This document shows positions 61,529-64,000 of a stretch of DNA of 64,000 nucleotides, one piece after another (positions within the stretch are counted from its first letter, which is position 1; each line of letters begins with the position of its first letter). The translations under genes were made by a program, and so were the position numbers. Where the stretch lies: positions 2,805,001 through 2,869,000 of the forward strand of contig NZ_CP025791.1 in assembly GCF_002886045.1 (NCBI RefSeq), written 5' to 3'. The notes beneath the pieces were generated by a model, which saw only the letters and a program-made list of their open reading frames with translations, searched no databases and was not told the DNA's origin. The DNA comes from Flavivirga eckloniae (lineage in GTDB: Bacteria > Bacteroidota > Bacteroidia > Flavobacteriales > Flavobacteriaceae).

Positions 61529-61933
61529 TTAATTATACTTTTGGGCTATTCCCTGTATTTTCATGCCCCAGGTTTGCCCATAACTCATTGCTTTTTGAGT
61601 TAAGTCCAATTGCTTTTCAGCCAATTTCTTTCCTAAGTCTGTGTTATAAAAAGCAACTAATTCTTTAATTTCATTTAGGGTAAATTCTGCCATATAAAGC
61701 TCGGCCATTTTAGCGTATAAGCCCTCTAAGGTACCTTTGGCTTCTTTCAAGTAAGCTTCTTTGTTGGCTTCTGAAACACTATTTCCAATTAAATCGATGG
61801 CACTATCAAATGCAGCTCCTGCTCCTGTAAGTTTTATAAATTCAACTGTTACATTTTTAAATTCCGTATTACTATCCTGAGCTTTAACAGTAACTGTTAA
61901 TATAAGCATACACACAAATAAGATTTTCTTCAT
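61529..61933 (-). CDS. Exported DUF2059 protein
   Basis: The 134-residue protein has a signal peptide (KKILFVCMLILTVTVKAQ) and a DUF2059 domain (YAKMAELYMAEFTLNEIKELVAFYNTDLGKKLAEKQ). The family is periplasmic and of unknown function. It precedes the DUF5687 permease by 8 bases and is probably co-transcribed with the ABC exporter. Confidence 0.84.
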   Translation of the reverse strand: MKKILFVCMLILTVTVKAQDSNTEFKNVTVEFIKLTGAGAAFDSAIDLIGNSVSEANKEAYLKEAKGTLEGLYAKMAELYMAEFTLNEIKELVAFYNTDLGKKLAEKQLDLTQKAMSYGQTWGMKIQGIAQKYN

Positions 61934-62034
61934 TTTTTAAAAATTTTTAGTTAACATTTATAAGTTCTACGTATTTGTAAAAATTTTAGTGGATTTGTTA
62001 CAGTCAAAGTTAAAATTTGCAAACCAACTTTACT

Positions 62035-62042
62035 ATTTTTGT
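62035..62042 (+). promoter_or_regulatory. -7 box for the PaaE-like reductase gene
   Basis: TATTTTTG fits TAnnTTTG and lies 13 bases before the ATG at 62056; it excludes the ATG at 62017. A -33 TTG at the preferred spacing is missing. Confidence 0.5.
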
Positions 62043-62055
62043 CAAAAATTTATAC

Positions 62056-63111
62056 ATGTCATCATTCCACAAACTTGCAGTTGCTTCAATAAATAGAGAA
62101 ACTAACGAATCGATAAGCATTACTTTTAGTGTTCCTGAAAACTTAAAAGACACCTTTATTTTTAAGGCAGGGCAATACGTAACCCTAAAAACTGTAATTG
62201 AAGGACATGATGTAAGAAGAGATTATTCCTTATGTGTTTCACCAAAAAGTGGCGAATTAAAGGTAGCCGTTAAAGCCGTAAAAGACGGTACTTTTTCATC
62301 TTATGCCAACAACCAATTACAAGTGGGAGATATTCTGGAAGTTGCACCTCCAAAAGGACGTTTTGTTTTCGAACCAAACGATTCTAAAACAAAAAACATT
62401 GCTGCGTTTGCCGCTGGCAGTGGTATTACACCCGTTTTAAGTATAATAAAATGCGCCTTAGAAGAAGAAGTTTATAGCAAAGTTATATTGGTTTACGGAA
62501 ACAAAACTACCCAAGACACTATGTTTTTAAACGAGCTATTGGAACTTCAACACGAATATAAAGACCGTTTTTCTATACAATTTGTATTTAGCCAACAAGA
62601 CAAAGAAGATGCCATTTTTGGTCGTATTGAAAAAAGCACGGTTAATTATGTTATGAAAAATGAGCATAAACACATAGATGTTGATGCTTTTTACCTTTGC
62701 GGACCAGAAGCCATGATCCATACAGTTAAAGACGTTTTAACAGATCATGGTATTGATGAAAACCGTATACATTTCGAACTTTTTAAAGCTGCTAAGCCTG
62801 CAGAAATACAAGAAGACATTGTTCCAAATGGAAAAACCAAAGTAACGGTTACTGTTGACGATGAGGAATCTACATTCGAAATGTCTCAAAAGCAAACTGT
62901 TCTTGAAGCTGCTTTAGATGAAGATATTGATGCTCCTTATTCTTGTCAAGGTGGTATTTGCAGTAGTTGTTTGGCCCGCATAAAAGAAGGCGAAGCAACT
63001 ATGAGGCAAAATAATATTCTAACCGAAAACGAAGTTGCAGAAGGCTTAATCTTAACGTGCCAGGCACACCCCACTTCACCAACTCTTATTATAGACTTCG
63101 ATGATGTTTAA
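62056..63111 (+). CDS. PaaE-like flavin and 2Fe-2S oxidoreductase
   Basis: From ATG 62056 the product is 351 residues: an FAD-binding barrel (RRDYSLCVSP), an NAD(P)-binding domain (AAFAAGSGITPVLSIIKCAL, YLCGPEAMI) and a C-terminal plant-type 2Fe-2S ferredoxin with C-x4-C-x2-C (CQGGICSSC) and a distal cysteine in LTCQAHP. The order matches PaaE, the reductase of ring-1,2-phenylacetyl-CoA epoxidase, and related reductases. No paaABCD genes adjoin, so it may serve a different oxygenase or desaturase. Confidence 0.87.
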   Translation: MSSFHKLAVASINRETNESISITFSVPENLKDTFIFKAGQYVTLKTVIEGHDVRRDYSLCVSPKSGELKVAVKAVKDGTFSSYANNQLQVGDILEVAPPKGRFVFEPNDSKTKNIAAFAAGSGITPVLSIIKCALEEEVYSKVILVYGNKTTQDTMFLNELLELQHEYKDRFSIQFVFSQQDKEDAIFGRIEKSTVNYVMKNEHKHIDVDAFYLCGPEAMIHTVKDVLTDHGIDENRIHFELFKAAKPAEIQEDIVPNGKTKVTVTVDDEESTFEMSQKQTVLEAALDEDIDAPYSCQGGICSSCLARIKEGEATMRQNNILTENEVAEGLILTCQAHPTSPTLIIDFDDV

Positions 63112-63408
63112 AACATCAACTATCTGTTAATTTTATCCCAAACAAAAACGTTTTAAATTCTTACGATTTTGTTTGAATTTTTCTTCATTTATAGCTATAA
63201 ATGATCATTTGATATAGCCGACAAACAGCAGCAGCAGCCCGCTAATCGATTATAAACAAAGAGATTAATTTATTTTCTTTTTTATTTGTGTAGGATTTTT
63301 ACTACTATTGTTTTGTTCTCTAGTTATAAGGATTTGTTCATTTGGATCATGGTTCAAATTATTGTTTAGGTAGTTTTCATAACTAATTAAAATTAAACTT
63401 AAACGTGT
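63112..63408. other. Leader region of the SusC-like gene
   Basis: No gene. It holds an imperfect hairpin (atttatagctataaatgatc, about 63187-63206) and a cag repeat (cagcagcagcagccc, about 63227-63241). Promoter elements for the receptor were not clear. Confidence 0.4.
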
Positions 63409-64000
63409 ATGAAATTATTAAAACTACTTAAGCAAAAATGCCAACATCGCATTTTTATGTTAACCATGGTTTGGTTAGCAGGAATATCCGTTGGACACTC
63501 TCAAAACACTATTACTGGTACTGTAAAAGATGAGTCTAACCAGCCATTAGCAGGTGCCAATGTAATAGTTAAGGGGACAAGTATTGGTTCTCAAACAGAT
63601 TTTGATGGACTCTTTTCTATTTCAGCAGCAAACAACGAAACAATAGTTGTTAGCTATTTGGGGTATGTTACCCAAGAAGTTCCTGTGGGAGGAAGAAGTA
63701 AAATTGATGTTATCTTAGTTGAGGACGCTAGTCAATTAGAAGAAATTGTAATTGTTGGTTACGGTTCCCAAAAGAAAAGTGACCTTACTGGAGCTGTTGC
63801 ATCAGTCAGCGGTAAAGACATCGACAACTTTACCTTCACAGATGCTTCTCAAGCCTTGCAAGGTAGAATGGCAGGGGTTAGCGTACAATCTTCAGGTGGT
63901 TCACCGGGAGCTTCTGCTAACATTACTATTAGAGGTACATCTACATTTACAGATATTGGCCCCTTATTTGTAATTGACGGTATGATAACAGGTAATATGA
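63409..64000 (+). CDS. SusC/RagA-family TonB-linked receptor, 5' part (runs off the window)
   Basis: The frame from ATG 63409 is open to the window end (197 codons). It has an N-terminal signal (MLTMVWLAGISVGHSQ), a carboxypeptidase-like CarboxypepD_reg domain (ITGTVKDESNQPLAGANVIVKGTSIGSQTDFDGLF), the TonB-box-like segment EEIVIVGYGSQKKSDLTGAV, and the start of the plug domain (ALQGRMAGVSVQSSGGSPG and IRGTSTFTDIGPLFVIDG). SusC-type receptors import glycans or peptides with a SusD lipoprotein, usually encoded next. The rest lies outside. Confidence 0.95.
   Translation, partial: MKLLKLLKQKCQHRIFMLTMVWLAGISVGHSQNTITGTVKDESNQPLAGANVIVKGTSIGSQTDFDGLFSISAANNETIVVSYLGYVTQEVPVGGRSKIDVILVEDASQLEEIVIVGYGSQKKSDLTGAVASVSGKDIDNFTFTDASQALQGRMAGVSVQSSGGSPGASANITIRGTSTFTDIGPLFVIDGMITGNM

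Overview
The window is AT-rich chromosomal DNA from a member of the Bacteroidota, almost certainly a marine or soil Flavobacteriaceae. Support comes from lineage-typical genes (gldH, sprE/porW, a fused HU-SPOR protein, a SusC/RagA receptor, DUF4292, DUF5687), flavobacterial -7 promoter boxes of the form TAnnTTTG, the absence of clear Shine-Dalgarno sites, and a split ATP synthase operon without beta and epsilon genes. No rRNA, tRNA, prophage or CRISPR array was seen.

Layout. 1-10.2 kb is a heme-synthesis cluster: hemA (3' end), a hemC-hemD fusion, hemE, an EI24-type membrane protein, a GNAT acetyltransferase, hemF and hemB. A REP-associated tyrosine transposase (RAYT) flanked by two 33-bp palindromes sits directly in front of hemF and is fused to it in frame. 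A membrane-anchored SF2 helicase lies antisense between hemF and hemB. 10.2-17 kb holds mixed functions: two small unknowns, a CNNM/CBS membrane protein, an O6-methylguanine methyltransferase, a thioesterase-fold protein, a serine hydrolase, a 3'-5' exonuclease and a double-cassette ABC ATPase. 17.6-26.5 kb runs leftward: 3-oxoacid CoA-transferase (scoA/scoB), PBP1A, gldH, a RicT/PSP1 protein, then ferredoxin-trhP-trhO, which brings together two alternative routes to tRNA U34 hydroxylation. A 30-codon gene with its own terminator lies between trhO and recA.

27-42.8 kb: recA; an ECF sigma factor with a membrane/barrel partner; plsC, trpS, dprA, the HU-SPOR protein and a thioesterase; a candidate 6S-like small RNA on the minus strand; an XRE regulator; an NTF2-like lipoprotein; a Crp/Fnr regulator beside an exported DJ-1/PfpI protein; and an AlgI-type O-acyltransferase with an SGNH-like partner. 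42.8-49.9 kb (minus) is a cell-envelope set: EnvC-like factor, DUF4292 lipoprotein, TPR protein, sugar nucleotidyltransferase, dut and flippase. 50-59 kb (minus) is ATP synthase (atpB-E-F-H-A-G) preceded by sprE, a bactofilin, atpZ and a DUF6168 protein. 59-64 kb has a two-gene ABC exporter, a DUF2059 protein, a PaaE-like flavo-iron-sulfur reductase and the 5' end of a SusC-like receptor.

The outstanding observation is the RAYT::HemF fusion. The codon where HemF would normally start reads ATA, and no ATG, GTG or TTG lies in frame between the transposase and the conserved HemF core. The heme enzyme therefore appears to be made only by translation through the transposon-derived gene, or from a non-canonical start. 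Other points of interest are the candidate 6S-like RNA, the recA-linked micro-gene, the doubled tRNA hydroxylation operon, the membrane helicase, and several repeat families that fill intergenic gaps exactly.
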